In this document: piece after piece, positions 44,291-54,364 of the stretch | Position numbering within the stretch: position 1 is the first letter of the stretch | How the letters are laid out: the number at the start of each line of letters is the position of its first letter | Assembly: GCF_014218335.1 (NCBI RefSeq) | Contig: NZ_AP023367.1 | Span: forward strand, 4,707,501-4,771,500 | Direction of reading: 5' to 3' | Length of the DNA stretch: 64,000 bases | Source: Anaerocolumna cellulosilytica | Lineage (GTDB): Bacteria; Bacillota; Clostridia; Lachnospirales; Lachnospiraceae | Made by a program: the position numbers and the translations under genes | Notes under the pieces: model-generated | What the model was told of the DNA's origin: nothing | The model's database searches: none | The model's input: only the letters and a program-made list of their open reading frames with translations

Positions 44291-44820
44291 TTTACTTCCT
44301 CCTGGTCATGATTTTATTTCAATATAATCAGTCTATTTTTCACAACTATTGCAAAAATATATACTAAAGTCCAAAATGTTAATTCCTGAGGTTTTTCATC
44401 CCGCAACTTAGGAACTCGAAATCACACTTTCCGACATGCTAAGAATCCAATGTCTATCAAGACCATTTCCTGTGGATTTTCAGGATTTATTATTTATGTT
44501 TTAAAACAAGCATTAACTATTTTCACAAAAAATTTGAATTACATTTTAACCCATAAACTAATATGTTCATTTTATAAATATAACGGAAAGTTCAAGATAT
44601 GCTACATGCTTCTTTAATAAAATTTTATTTTGCTCTATTTTGAACTTCCCATTATTGCTATAATCAGTAAAAAGGAGAACTATGTCTCTTACTATATCAC
44701 CTATCATTTACCATTTAATTATACCCCTCAGCCTACAAGATGTCACCAATAATTAACATATTTCATTATATTTCTCTCTCCATCTCCTTTCTCCCACAAA
44801 ATATGCTACCTATACTCACC
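44291..44820. other. Long A+T-rich intergenic region without a recognisable gene
   Basis: About 530 bases between the NTPase gene and the Tad operon end. It holds an imperfect inverted repeat (GGAAAGTTCAA near 44584 with TTGAACTTCCC near 44640) and a short G+C-richer stretch at 44390-44480, possibly a decayed insertion-sequence end. No coding frame is convincing. Confidence 0.4.
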
Positions 44821-44909
44821 TCACCCCAACGGCGCAATGTGCCAATCATCCCACAAACTCCCCTTTATCATAATAGTATCTGTTAAATTCCTTGCCAGCA
44901 TCCCCCCTG
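44821..44909 (-). CDS. 3' exon of the intron-interrupted surface protein gene
   Basis: Joined to the 5' exon ending ...DVWT at 47661, these bases restore the frame: PGGMLARNLTDTIMIKGSLW, then DDWHIAPLG and a TGA at 44823-44821. The WTP-GML and DDWHIAP blocks are what I recall from intact homologues. Without splicing the mRNA would stop a few codons into the intron (RATRS-stop). It is translated only if the group II intron is removed. Confidence 0.75.
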
Positions 44910-47660
44910 ATGTCGATAGGTAAGACCTTGATATAATCTCCGTCTTTTCCCCCGACCCACACCGTACATGAGCCTTTCAGCTCATACGGCGTTCCATCAC
45001 TAAAATTCATTTACACAATACACATAACTTTCAAGACTGCTTAATCACTTCTAAACTTAGAAGCTTACGCAAGGAATTCACCTTGCTCAACTGCCGTTTA
45101 TCGGGTTTTAGTTTCCTCAGATACTTTTCTATTATCTCCTTGGTAGTAGCGTGGAGAAGTATGTGTACATCTTCACTCACGATAATTAGATTCTGGTATT
45201 TATCGTTTCCTCCTAATTTTCGGGAAACTTTATGATGACAATGAATATCATCAATTTCAAGCAATTTCTTCGAGACAGCACATTTCCCTTGCTGTGCGCA
45301 GTACAATGACAGTCGATTGTCATTGTACTCAATGCTTTTGCTTGCATCAGCATTCAGCATAAGGTAATGCAAAACACCCATGTTGATATTTCCGAGCTGT
45401 TTATGAATTTCAGCCCGACCATCGGTTGTAAACTTGTTAATACTTTTCTTTTTAAACATAGGACTTGAGTGTTTTATATAGCCTATGGGAAGGATTGGGT
45501 GCTTCTTCACGTACCTCAACTGCTTGCTTTTACCATATTTCACTTTGATAAATGGAGACAATGGAACATCAGAGGTCTTTTTCAAACGGTCTTTCAGTCT
45601 TCTTTTTAAGGCTCGGTGTACTAAGAAAGCATATTTATTAAGGTCAAGATTGACATCGGTAGCAATTCTGTAATAAGTATGCCAGCCGATTATCATTGAA
45701 TTGTATCGCATAATCGCCTTGTATTCTTCCGTGTCATTTGAAGGACATTGTATCTCCTTAATGGCACTTTTCAGCTTCTCTGCAATCTTCTTCATGGATT
45801 TCTCATTCAATTTCGATTGAACAACATACCTCGTTTCTCCGTTTGGCTGTTTACCTTTTGGAGTGGCTCTAAGCTTAAACCCCAGAAATTCGGAGTAGCT
45901 TCTTTTCAGATTGACTACCTTTGATTTTTCGGGACTAATATCAAGCCCCAAACGTTCTTTTAACCACATTTTTGTTGCAATGAACATTTTATCCGCATCG
46001 CTTCTGTACCGACAAAATATTTTAAAATCATCGGCGTAACGAACAACAAAGCATTCCTTTAGTGCTGTATATTTCCGCAATGATGAGTAGATATGACCCC
46101 TGATTCCAGTACCATTTCTTGCTGTTTGCAGGCTATATTTATGTTGTGTAGGCATAAGTTCAAACTGGCTGGCTATCCACCAATCCAATTCATTTAGCAC
46201 AATATTTGACAGGAGTGGGGATATTATGCCACCCTGCGGCGTTCCTTTTTCTGGAAACCCTATGCCAACGACCTCTGCTTTGAGCATACAGGAAATGATT
46301 GATAAAAGCTTCTTGTCCCTGATACCCATAGCCCACATTTGTTTCAATAGCTTTCCATGGCTGACATTATCAAAGAAGCCTTTAATATCAATGTCAACCA
46401 CAAAATACAAGTGCTGAATCTGTATACATTTGTAGGCTTGCGCCATTGCCTGTTCTGCATTTCGATTTGGTCTGAATCCATTGCTTCTCTCAAAGAACTT
46501 TGCTTCACAAATAGGCTCCAGCACTTGTAGAATGCACTGCTGGATAAGCCTATCCATGATAGTAGGAATTCCAAGCGGTCTGGTTTTTCCGTTCCCTTTT
46601 GGTATTTCCACTCTGCGGACTTTTTGTGGCTGGTAGTAATCGAGCTTTTTCTGAATATGCTGTATTAATTTTGCCGTCTCCCATTTTTCTAAATGAGAAA
46701 TTGTTTTATTGTCTGCTCCCGCTGTTTTACTCCCTGAATTGGTTTTGATATTTCTATACGCCAATCGAATATTCTGCTCTGAACAAATGTATCCCATTAA
46801 ATCTGAGAATACCTTTTGCTCTTTGCTTTCTGCATATAAATCATCAAGAACCTGCTGGAAGTCATAATATTCAGCATTTCGCAGATATGCTTTCTTCGCT
46901 GCTCGCAGTCCTGTCAAAGTCAGTAAATCCTTTCAATATGGATTTGCTTTTCTTAGTCATACTCGAACCTTTGATTTGTTAGTGTTTGTTTTTCTTGTAA
47001 TTTTAGTGACTTGTGGCTATTCCTCCACGGCTTATTATCACCGCTTCACAGGTCATGCCACTACTCTCAGTCAGATAAAGCCAAGTTATGTGAAAATCAC
47101 TTTCCTTGACAACGCTTCATAGAGGGCAACTCTCTGCGTTCTGACCTTTCCTCGTTCCGATATTCCTATCTTTACATGATGCCCTTAGGTAATCCTCTGA
47201 GCCTGCATACTTGATACCGCCTGTAACGGTATAGGGTATTTCATAGGACGACAGTTTTACTTTACCCCATATGCCAAACCGTAGTTTCACATACATTTCT
47301 ATATGTTCAGCCTTATAGACCCGTACATTCGGATTTTCGTCAGTGTTAGTCTTACACATTCTAACCATAGGCATTTTATAGACCCCCGACCTATCAGCCA
47401 CACCTCCCACCTCTGGGAAGCTTTCGTTTTCAATAGTAATTATTGAAACTACGGTAGCTTTCAGCCGACTTCACCGAGCTTTATACGCTTTGCTTTTTGC
47501 CAAGCTCACGCATATCGGAGTATCAGGGTGAGCGTTTCAGGGCGTTACACCATCATTCCACTCATTGGAATATCAGTTCTCCAAGAACTGCATTACATTA
47601 ATTTTATTAAGAGATAATGCAGACTTGTGCGTAACCTTTTCAGTTACGAGCGAGTCGCAC
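44910..47660 (-). mobile_element. Group II intron (2751 nt) inside the last gene of the Tad-like operon
   Basis: The minus-strand 5' end is GTGCG (47660) and the 3' end is ...CTATCGACAT (44910). Domain V is recognisable at about 44960-44993: AACGCCGTATGAG, GAAA loop region, CTCATGTACGGTGT. Domain VI follows. The intron encodes its own reverse transcriptase with an HNH domain. Exon joining at these exact bases restores the host frame, which fixes the boundaries. The 700 bases before the reverse transcriptase gene are domain I-III RNA; open frames there are spurious. Confidence 0.9.
45031..46917 (-). CDS. ltrA: Group II intron reverse transcriptase/maturase (LtrA-like) with HNH endonuclease
   Basis: 628 residues with TTG start. 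It helps the intron fold and splice and copies it into new sites. Reverse transcriptase blocks: VRRVEIPKGNGKTRPLGIPT, ERSNGFRPNRNAEQAM, YFVVDIDIKGFFDNVSHGKL, GTPQGGIISPLLSNIVLNEL and the catalytic VVRYADDFKIF. The maturase region (MIIGWHTYYRIATDVNLDLN) precedes a C-terminal HNH domain with CHHKVSRKLGGNDKYQNL and VHILLHATT. All key residues are present, so the intron may be active. Confidence 0.95.
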   Translation of the reverse strand: MTGLRAAKKAYLRNAEYYDFQQVLDDLYAESKEQKVFSDLMGYICSEQNIRLAYRNIKTNSGSKTAGADNKTISHLEKWETAKLIQHIQKKLDYYQPQKVRRVEIPKGNGKTRPLGIPTIMDRLIQQCILQVLEPICEAKFFERSNGFRPNRNAEQAMAQAYKCIQIQHLYFVVDIDIKGFFDNVSHGKLLKQMWAMGIRDKKLLSIISCMLKAEVVGIGFPEKGTPQGGIISPLLSNIVLNELDWWIASQFELMPTQHKYSLQTARNGTGIRGHIYSSLRKYTALKECFVVRYADDFKIFCRYRSDADKMFIATKMWLKERLGLDISPEKSKVVNLKRSYSEFLGFKLRATPKGKQPNGETRYVVQSKLNEKSMKKIAEKLKSAIKEIQCPSNDTEEYKAIMRYNSMIIGWHTYYRIATDVNLDLNKYAFLVHRALKRRLKDRLKKTSDVPLSPFIKVKYGKSKQLRYVKKHPILPIGYIKHSSPMFKKKSINKFTTDGRAEIHKQLGNINMGVLHYLMLNADASKSIEYNDNRLSLYCAQQGKCAVSKKLLEIDDIHCHHKVSRKLGGNDKYQNLIIVSEDVHILLHATTKEIIEKYLRKLKPDKRQLSKVNSLRKLLSLEVIKQS

Positions 47661-49311
47661 GCGTCCATACATCTATCACCCAGGTATTTACCGTATAACT
47701 ACCATCCGGCATCCAAATCGGCGAAAAATGTGTCCGGTTCTGATAGGTACTGTATTCATTTTCTTGAAATTCAAACTCTGCTCTGGTGCCACCTCTTTTT
47801 AAATCCAACACCCTCCAATAGGTCTTATATTGAAATTCCGGAAAATAGGACACTGCATTTTGTGGATATGTAATTGCTGAACTCTGATTGCTACTAACGG
47901 ATGCCGTTACCAATTCATTTACGCCATAACCACTTTTCATAGTCCTGCCATTGGCTGTCGGATTCTTACCATCCACCTGTATCTTCATATCTGCCGAAAA
48001 TGTAGCATAATACTGGTTTTCATCAAACTCCCACCAACCACGATCAACCCATTTTTCTACCCAAGTACTGCTGGAATGCACCGTGCCTTCACTATCCGTC
48101 CAGCTATCACTGTCCCAATACCCTTCATCTACCCATTTGGTTTTCCACCTTGGTCTCCAGACACTCCAATCTGCCCTTGTTTTTTCCTCTCGGGATGGAA
48201 TTGGTGCATAGATAAAAGAATCGTTTTGGTCATCTGCTTCTGGATTGGGTGGAGGATTTTTATCTAAATCCACTATCTTCACATGAATCACACCTTTGGA
48301 AGCACTGCCACTGCCGCTTATGGTAACGGGAATATCCATCTTCTGTTTCTTGGATGGAGTTCTCCATTTTACCCAAACAAGTTGGGAACCGCCTTCTGGA
48401 TAAAATACATTACCAACTTGATAGGTTGTTCCTGCAATCTGAAAAGAAACCGTAGTGGGGTGATCTGGGTCGGACTGCCCTCCGCTTACGGTTACTGCGG
48501 TAATCACATCTGTGTTGACTCGATAGGTATAATCATTGGTACTAACGGTAGGTGGTTCCGAAGGTTCTTCTTGGAACCGGACAATTCCCAGTCCAAGAGA
48601 CGATATAATATCGGCATCTGACGCTGTTGTATTCCTGCTTCCACTCCATGCTGGATATCCCAAATCCGCTTCTTCTAAAAACATAGAAAGTGGTAAGTTT
48701 TTATGGGTGAGAGAAACCATTCTTCTTCGGAGCAACCCATCCAACTTTTTATTATACAATGCTGCCTCGGTAGCTGTTGTCGCTGTCATATTACCTTCAA
48801 ACTTGTAATAGGCGATTGGTTCCAAGAGTAATTTATATTCCCCATTTATTAAAACATCGTAGTTCATACCTGTTTGCTTTGCGATTAGCTTAACCAAATA
48901 CTCCGAGCAAAAATATTTTTTGATTGCAGTAATATTACTTTCTCCACTAACAGAAATGATTTTCGGAATACTTTTGGAGGGTTTTACACTGGTATAACCT
49001 CCCTTGACTGGGGTTAAAGCTCTCCCTGTGCTATATTGTATTTTGCTTACTTTTCCAAAATTATTAATTCCTACTTTGGGTGGCTTGTTCGTTAAATCAA
49101 TTGGTGTTGCAACAATGGCATGATCCCTCACACGTACTACGGTTATCCGTACTCCTTCATTACTGGATGACCAGGTATTTCCACTGGAGCCATGACCAAG
49201 TCCCCCACCTCCAGAATCCACATTTCCATTTCCTGCAGCTAATGCTGGGATGGGTATTATGAGATAAAGCACCATAATAACTGCTATTATTCTTATGAAA
49301 TGCTTGTACAT
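47661..49311 (-). CDS. 5' exon of a secreted/surface protein gene of the Tad-like operon
   Basis: Starts MYKHFIRIIAVIMVLYLIIP with a signal peptide cleaved near ALAAGNG; the ATG at 49311 follows AGGAGG. About 550 residues are encoded before the intron. The exported part begins with a Gly/Ser-rich stretch (VDSGGGGLGHGSSGNTWSSS), then a domain, an Ig-like part (VTVSGGQSDPDHPTTVSFQI), a Trp-rich stretch (WSVWRPRWKTKWVDEGYWD) and a final domain ending WVIDVWT at the exon edge. It could be a pilus-associated adhesin. Production depends on splicing out the intron. Confidence 0.75.
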
Positions 49312-49372
49312 TCTTCCTCCTCCACAAAGAAGGCACTGCTCATCGCAGTGCCCTCTCTTACTGAATATTCTA

Positions 49373-49996
49373 TTAGTCCATGTCTCCCACTTGTTTGTCG
49401 ATGTCTCCATCACTATCCCCATATATTACTGTATTATCTCCACCGTCCGGTACATTATCAAATCCCGGAAATCCACCGGATGAGTTCTTCTTCTCTGGCT
49501 TTGATGTAGGCTTTGCCGTTGGTGTTGGTTTTTTTGTTGGTTTTGGTGAAGGTGTTGGGGTAGGTTCTGGTTTTGCCGTCGGTGTCGCCTCCGGTTTTTT
49601 CTCTTTCTGCTTTGTTGGTTCTCCTTTTTCGTTGGTTTGTTTCTCCGTTGGCTCCGTCCCCTGTTCTTCTCTCCCCGTTGGTTTAGGAGAAATGTCTGGT
49701 TGAATCGTTTGATTTGTTCCTGTATCAATAGAGCCGCTTCCCTCATTGACTGCTTCTTTTGTAACGGGTGCTACTGTCACGGTTACTTTATTTTCTCCTG
49801 ATTCTACTTTTTCCTGATTTTCTGGAGTTTTCACGGTAAGCTCACTGCTTTCTTTGTTATCCGTTGGAAAAACATCTTCTGCCACTGGTTTGTTCTGAAA
49901 TCGCCTTCCAATTACTATCATAAGCACTGCCATGAGCAGTATTCCTCCTGCAATTACAAACTTTTTTCCACTCTTCTTTTTCATAAGCTCCCTCAT
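49373..49996 (-). CDS. Membrane-anchored Pro/Thr-rich protein (DUF6550-like)
   Basis: 207 residues. An N-terminal membrane segment (FVIAGGILLMAVLMIVIG) anchors an exported region. From about 95-170 it is a low-complexity Pro/Thr/Lys tract built from repeats such as TAKPEPTPTPSPKPTKKP, a wall-spanning stalk. The tail SSGGFPGFDNVPDGGDN is the conserved block I associate with DUF6550. It lies between the pseudopilin genes and the surface-protein gene of the Tad-like operon. Confidence 0.7.
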   Translation of the reverse strand: MRELMKKKSGKKFVIAGGILLMAVLMIVIGRRFQNKPVAEDVFPTDNKESSELTVKTPENQEKVESGENKVTVTVAPVTKEAVNEGSGSIDTGTNQTIQPDISPKPTGREEQGTEPTEKQTNEKGEPTKQKEKKPEATPTAKPEPTPTPSPKPTKKPTPTAKPTSKPEKKNSSGGFPGFDNVPDGGDNTVIYGDSDGDIDKQVGDMD

Positions 49997-50047
49997 TTCC
50001 TTCCCTTATCGTTTTTGTTTTTCTCTCTATCCTAAATCATGCTTATT

Positions 50048-50599
50048 TCAAAACTTTGGTGTATACCCTGCACTGGTTCGAACTTTTATTTTCATATTGG
50101 TCAGTTGCTTTCCTGCAAATGACACTGGCACTTCCAGCAGGATAGTACTGTCTATTCGAAATCGATGTTCTGTTTGATCACTGGTGGCAAAGGGTGCATT
50201 GGTGATTTCCACTTCTAAGTCCGATATGGTAAATTCCGTTTTTCCATCTTCTGTTATTTTACTACTATACTCTTCATTATCGGTCAAACCTAAAATAATA
50301 GCAAGTCTCTCATACATATCTCCATAATCCAAGGACTCTTCAAATTCAGATGCAATGGGCTGATACCCTCCAGAATAGCCTTCCCTGACTCCGTGATAAA
50401 CCTCATCATAATTATCACTGACGGTTGATATAACAGCAGATTGCAAAGCATCCTGTACCCCTTTTGCAATAATCATAAGCCGGAAATACTCGGAGATACC
50501 AGTAAAGAGTAAGACAAGTGCCAAAGTAACTGCTACCGCTAAGGGAAATCCATTTCCCTTATTATTATGTAGCACTGAAATCCTCTTTTTTACTTCCAA
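50048..50599 (-). CDS. TadE-like pseudopilin
   Basis: 183 residues. A short basic N-terminus and one hydrophobic segment (FPLAVAVTLALVLLFTGISE) with Glu near the end, followed by an exported domain (ISDLEVEITNAPFATSD, FRIDSTILLEVPVSF), resemble TadE/TadF minor pilins. TTG start overlapping the end of the upstream gene. Together with the next gene it probably forms the minor subunits of the pilus. Confidence 0.7.
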   Translation of the reverse strand: MEVKKRISVLHNNKGNGFPLAVAVTLALVLLFTGISEYFRLMIIAKGVQDALQSAVISTVSDNYDEVYHGVREGYSGGYQPIASEFEESLDYGDMYERLAIILGLTDNEEYSSKITEDGKTEFTISDLEVEITNAPFATSDQTEHRFRIDSTILLEVPVSFAGKQLTNMKIKVRTSAGYTPKF

Positions 50600-50985
50600 T
50601 AGACTTCCCCCTTCCCGGCAGCATCGGCTTTTAATGTAATGGGAAATGAGGCAAATCCTCCAAATAGTCCGATATTCATATGGTAGGTAACAGTTACGCT
50701 AATTTCTTCATTCAACTGAATCCTTCCACTTTTTGACCAGGTTACCACAGGGGTAATCCCTATTTTTTCTCGTAATACGGCTTCTCGTTGTGAGGTTTCT
50801 GTTCCCACCCCTCCTGCTCTTTCTGCTTCCCGTACCAGTTCAGTCGCAAAGGTATCCACTTGCTGTTTGATGATGTAAGCCGGAAGTACCTTTACCGCTA
50901 TGGCTATGACAAGCATGGCACAAAGTACCAAAACCACCACATCCAGATACCCTTCTCCACGATTATTCTTTATAATGCGTTTCAA
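50590..50985 (-). CDS. TadE/DUF4320-like pseudopilin
   Basis: 131 residues starting KRIIKNNRGEGYLDVVV, the same NNRGEGY block found in the pilin at 56411-56641 (NNKGEGYIDTAV), just before a hydrophobic segment (VLVLCAMLVIAIAVKVLPAY). This is the processing site expected for the prepilin peptidase. The TTG at 50985 is preferred over a GTG three codons upstream because GGAGGT is well spaced. It matches DUF4320-type proteins, minor pilins of this operon type. Confidence 0.7.
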   Translation of the reverse strand: MKRIIKNNRGEGYLDVVVLVLCAMLVIAIAVKVLPAYIIKQQVDTFATELVREAERAGGVGTETSQREAVLREKIGITPVVTWSKSGRIQLNEEISVTVTYHMNIGLFGGFASFPITLKADAAGKGEVYWK

Positions 50986-50997
50986 CTCTGCCACCTC

Positions 50998-51867
50998 CTA
51001 AAACAATCCCCGAAGGGATTGTAAAATCTCTGAAAAGATAACAACCACATATGTCATGACAAAGCATAACAGCATTACAAAGCTGAATACTCTGATTTTA
51101 GGCGGTATCTTCATTGCCTTTGCTTTCAATCGTTGCAATTCAAACTGCTTCATATCATGAGAAAGCATTTGAAAATACATGGCTCCATCATCTCCACGAA
51201 GGACGCTGATTAGCCCTCTTGTGATGTCCGATAACATGGGGGAATTGAGCCTTGCCTCAAACCGGGTAAGCGCCGCTTCATAACTGCTGGAACGCATATC
51301 CGCTGTTAACACATCCAGTTCATAACAAAAAGCTTCTCCTGCATTTTTCTTGTAATGTTCCAGTATACCAATGACATCTCTGCTTGCCTTTAGCTCCTGG
51401 GTAATGGTTGCAACAAACCTTGGTAATTCGGATTCAATTCGTTCTCGTTTGGCAGATAGTTTCTTATCTGCTTTCTTACTTTCCTGAAAATAGATAGCGA
51501 TTGCCAGAAAGAATAGAATAGGTGTAAGCAAAGGTACAACGAATAAGGAAAGAACTCCTCCCATCCCTATAAGGCCAGCCTTTAACAGGGCATATGCCAC
51601 ATACTCTTCCGGTGTTTGGCTGATTCCCGCCGCATGTAAGGTGTTGCTTAACCTGTGCCTTTTATATTCATCCATAGGAATATGCCTTCCCAATGCAACA
51701 GACCACCCACTTAACACGGTGTCCAAACTATTTACTTTTTTATTTTGTTTCCTGCTTGCGGTTATCATTGCCCTGCTTGTTCCATATCGTGGTAACTTTA
51801 AACAATCTGCAACTATCAAATACAACCCCGTTGCAAGTAATACACCAAATACTATCATAACATTCAT
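50998..51867 (-). CDS. tadC: TadC-like pilus assembly membrane protein
   Basis: 289 residues. A type II secretion F domain lies in the middle (ESELPRFVATITQELKASRD, LSDITRGLISVLRGDDGAMY). It is flanked by membrane segments near the N-terminus (VMIVFGVLLATGLYLIVADC), at about 95-125 (VLSLFVVPLLTPILFFLAIA) and at the C-terminus (VFSFVMLLCFVMTYVVVIFS). It pairs with TadB to form the inner-membrane platform on which CpaF/TadA acts. It starts five bases after the TadB gene ends. Confidence 0.82.
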   Translation of the reverse strand: MNVMIVFGVLLATGLYLIVADCLKLPRYGTSRAMITASRKQNKKVNSLDTVLSGWSVALGRHIPMDEYKRHRLSNTLHAAGISQTPEEYVAYALLKAGLIGMGGVLSLFVVPLLTPILFFLAIAIYFQESKKADKKLSAKRERIESELPRFVATITQELKASRDVIGILEHYKKNAGEAFCYELDVLTADMRSSSYEAALTRFEARLNSPMLSDITRGLISVLRGDDGAMYFQMLSHDMKQFELQRLKAKAMKIPPKIRVFSFVMLLCFVMTYVVVIFSEILQSLRGLF

Positions 51868-51872
51868 GTTCC

Positions 51873-52802
51873 CTACCTCCGATACTCAATGGGCTGTGTC
51901 AACCGGATTACAAATGCCGTGGATACAAATATGGCGACCAGACAGATTGCCACAATAAATTGCCCCGGTAGGGTATGCATCAAGGTATGGTACCAGTCTT
52001 TGTTCAGAAAGTACAAGAGTGGAATGTTCAAAAGCACCAGAAACTCCATGGTAATGAACTCTTTTCTCGGTTCAAACACCAGATTCTCCAATTCCCCATT
52101 TACCACCCGCATATCAGATAGTTTAGATACAATGGGTGTCAAAGTAGTCTTTAGACTCCTATCATACTGGCAGGCAATCATGGCATCGCACCATTCCTGA
52201 AACACATTGTTTTCAATTTTCCCTCTCATATCCAAAATACCTTTTGTAATGTCCGGGTAAATCATTTTTATTCGGTATACAAAGGATTGAAACACGGATA
52301 AAATAGGCGGATTCAGATAATCCATGTTTTCTTCCACCGCTGTTAGGATATCATCGTTTCGTAGATATGCCGTTGTAATGATAGAAAGCGCCGTTTCCAG
52401 TTCTGCCGCAATGTCCTTCTTATAGTGGGTCTGAGTCAGTCTAACATACCAGAAGGGAAGAAAAAGAAATCCTCCTGCCAAAACCGGCACTAAAAATACG
52501 TTTTCTAACAGAATCGCAATGGACGCTCCTATGGCAAATAAAATAAGAGAGCAGGCGCAAATCATGGGAAAACGATGTTCTCTGCCTGTAATGGTTAAGA
52601 TGGATTCAATCTCCTTCACTTCCCGTTTGAAAATGGAAGGCTTCTTTTGCCCCGTGGCTTCCTTCACTTCTTCTCGTATACTTTTTGGGGTACGTGTAAG
52701 CCCATTGAAAATCTGTGATGTTAATTCTTTTGGTTGAATGGACAATAGCAAGAAAAATCCCATAATCATGCTAAGACTGGCAATTAATAAAACTAAATTC
52801 AT
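51873..52802 (-). CDS. tadB: TadB-like pilus assembly membrane protein
   Basis: 309 residues with N-terminal (LVLLIASLSMIMGFFLLLS), central (PMICACSLILFAIGASIAIL) and C-terminal (FIVAICLVAIFVSTAFVI) membrane segments and a soluble F domain between (DIAAELETALSIITTAYLRN, VFQEWCDAMIACQYDRSLKT). The ATG overlaps the stop of the CpaF gene. It forms the platform with TadC. Confidence 0.8.
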   Translation of the reverse strand: MNLVLLIASLSMIMGFFLLLSIQPKELTSQIFNGLTRTPKSIREEVKEATGQKKPSIFKREVKEIESILTITGREHRFPMICACSLILFAIGASIAILLENVFLVPVLAGGFLFLPFWYVRLTQTHYKKDIAAELETALSIITTAYLRNDDILTAVEENMDYLNPPILSVFQSFVYRIKMIYPDITKGILDMRGKIENNVFQEWCDAMIACQYDRSLKTTLTPIVSKLSDMRVVNGELENLVFEPRKEFITMEFLVLLNIPLLYFLNKDWYHTLMHTLPGQFIVAICLVAIFVSTAFVIRLTQPIEYRR

Positions 52803-54364
52803 AGCACTGCTTCCTCCTTTGCTTTCATGGAATGGATTAATTCAAGCGGCATTCCATTTTCTAATAACCGTTTAGAAAGTCCTTCGGAAATATTGGATTT
52901 TTGCTCATGATATCCGCTAATGCAAAACTTCCTTGCCTCATCCATATAATTTTCTGTTATCACATATTGAAATAAGGTTCGATAGTTTCTGGTTCCATTG
53001 GGCAGAATTTCACACTCCATAATCTCCATCATTCTTCGCTGCTTATTTTCCAGCTGCTTGCAAAATACAATAATGGGATAGGCTTCTGTTACGTAGCCCA
53101 TCAAGGTCTCATCGGACATATCCACGGCACGTTTGCATAAAGAGACCATTCTGCGATAGGTCGATTCACAGGAATTGGCATGAATTGTAGTGAGAACTGC
53201 AATCCCCGTTCGTGCTGCTTCCTGTGCCGCATTGGCTTCTGCTCCTCTCATTTCCCCTACCACCGCAATATCCGGATTGAATCGAAGTGCCATATCCAGG
53301 AGCTTGATTTGGTCAATCTTTTGCTTCTCATTTTCACTATCTTTGGTAATGGTATGGATTACGGAATTTACCACCTTACCCTCTTGGAACCTAGTTAAAT
53401 CCAATTCCCTTGATCCCGTTTCAATGGTGTAGATTCTCTTGTGATTGGGAATGGTGGTTAAGAGCCAGCCAAGTACCGTGGTTTTACCGGAACTGGTTGC
53501 TCCTGCCACACAAATAGAGATTCCATAACGAATGAGGTTGGACAAAAAATCCAGCATTTGACCCGTGGCTGTTCCACTCTGGACAAAGTCGTTCTTTTGC
53601 ATACTCTGAGGATTGACAATACGAATGGAAGCTGCTACTCCTACATCTTCATCTACCAGAGGTGTTTTTAGAACGGCAATACGAATATTCTTAGACAAGT
53701 GACCCAAAACAGCAGGACTTGCATTATCTAACACAATTCCTGATACATGAAGCATTCTTCGGATTACATGAATGGCATGCTCCGGGGATTCAAAATGCTC
53801 CTCCAGCTTTACAGTTCTTCCATCGGAATACTGCACCTCAATGTCCTGCCAGGAATTAATATCGATTTCTTCAATCCCTTTTCCAAAAATATATTTGGTA
53901 AGGAACCCATACTCTGCCATCTCGGTATATAAGGCGTCAATAAGTTCCTGACTCTCCATCCCTTTTACGCTAATTTTTTTCTCCAGAATGTATTGATGGA
54001 TATAGCGTTTCATCTGCTCTTTGGCATCTTCCAGCTCCTGATTGGTAATCAACTCGGAGTATCGCTCTGAAATATACTCCTGTACCTCTTTTAAAACATC
54101 TTGAAATTCTCTTTGTTCCAATTCGGTAGAAAGTATGTAATCCTGGGTGGGGTGTTTTGAGAAAATAGTTGATGGGTGGATTGCCTGCTCATTCATTGCC
54201 AGATTCAACAGCTCGTCCATTCGTTCTTTCATTTGATTTTCCTTAAAATCACTTTCTCTCTGGCAGAAAGGATGATTTTCTTCTGTCTCATTATCTAAAC
54301 TTACCTTTTGCACGGAATTGTTTTTGCTTTCTTTTTCTTTCTGCAACCATTTCTTCTTTAGCAT
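52799..54364 (-). CDS. tadA: CpaF/TadA-type pilus assembly ATPase
   Basis: 521 residues from ATG 54364 (MLKKKWLQKEKESKNNS), chosen because AAAGGAGG lies eight bases upstream. It powers pilus extension at the membrane. Marks: GIEEIDINSWQDIEVQYSDG, ICVAGATSSGKTTVLGWLLT (Walker A), the Asp box ERPDxA-like region RFNPDIAVVGEMRGAEANAA (Walker B), and TGIAVLTTIHANSCESTYRR (His box). The N-terminal ~120 residues are charged and variable. It overlaps the TadZ-like gene. Confidence 0.9.
   Translation of the reverse strand: MLKKKWLQKEKESKNNSVQKVSLDNETEENHPFCQRESDFKENQMKERMDELLNLAMNEQAIHPSTIFSKHPTQDYILSTELEQREFQDVLKEVQEYISERYSELITNQELEDAKEQMKRYIHQYILEKKISVKGMESQELIDALYTEMAEYGFLTKYIFGKGIEEIDINSWQDIEVQYSDGRTVKLEEHFESPEHAIHVIRRMLHVSGIVLDNASPAVLGHLSKNIRIAVLKTPLVDEDVGVAASIRIVNPQSMQKNDFVQSGTATGQMLDFLSNLIRYGISICVAGATSSGKTTVLGWLLTTIPNHKRIYTIETGSRELDLTRFQEGKVVNSVIHTITKDSENEKQKIDQIKLLDMALRFNPDIAVVGEMRGAEANAAQEAARTGIAVLTTIHANSCESTYRRMVSLCKRAVDMSDETLMGYVTEAYPIIVFCKQLENKQRRMMEIMECEILPNGTRNYRTLFQYVITENYMDEARKFCISGYHEQKSNISEGLSKRLLENGMPLELIHSMKAKEEAVL

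Noticed and set aside
45485-46417. Plus-strand frames inside the reverse transcriptase gene
   Set aside because: They are shadows of a clearly coding minus-strand gene.
45031-46917. Retron or diversity-generating reverse transcriptase (possible defence system)
   Set aside because: The maturase and HNH domains, GTGCG 5' end and domain V identify an ordinary group II intron protein.
47117-47410. 97-codon minus-strand frame upstream of the reverse transcriptase
   Set aside because: It lies in the group II intron RNA domains; the open frame is incidental.
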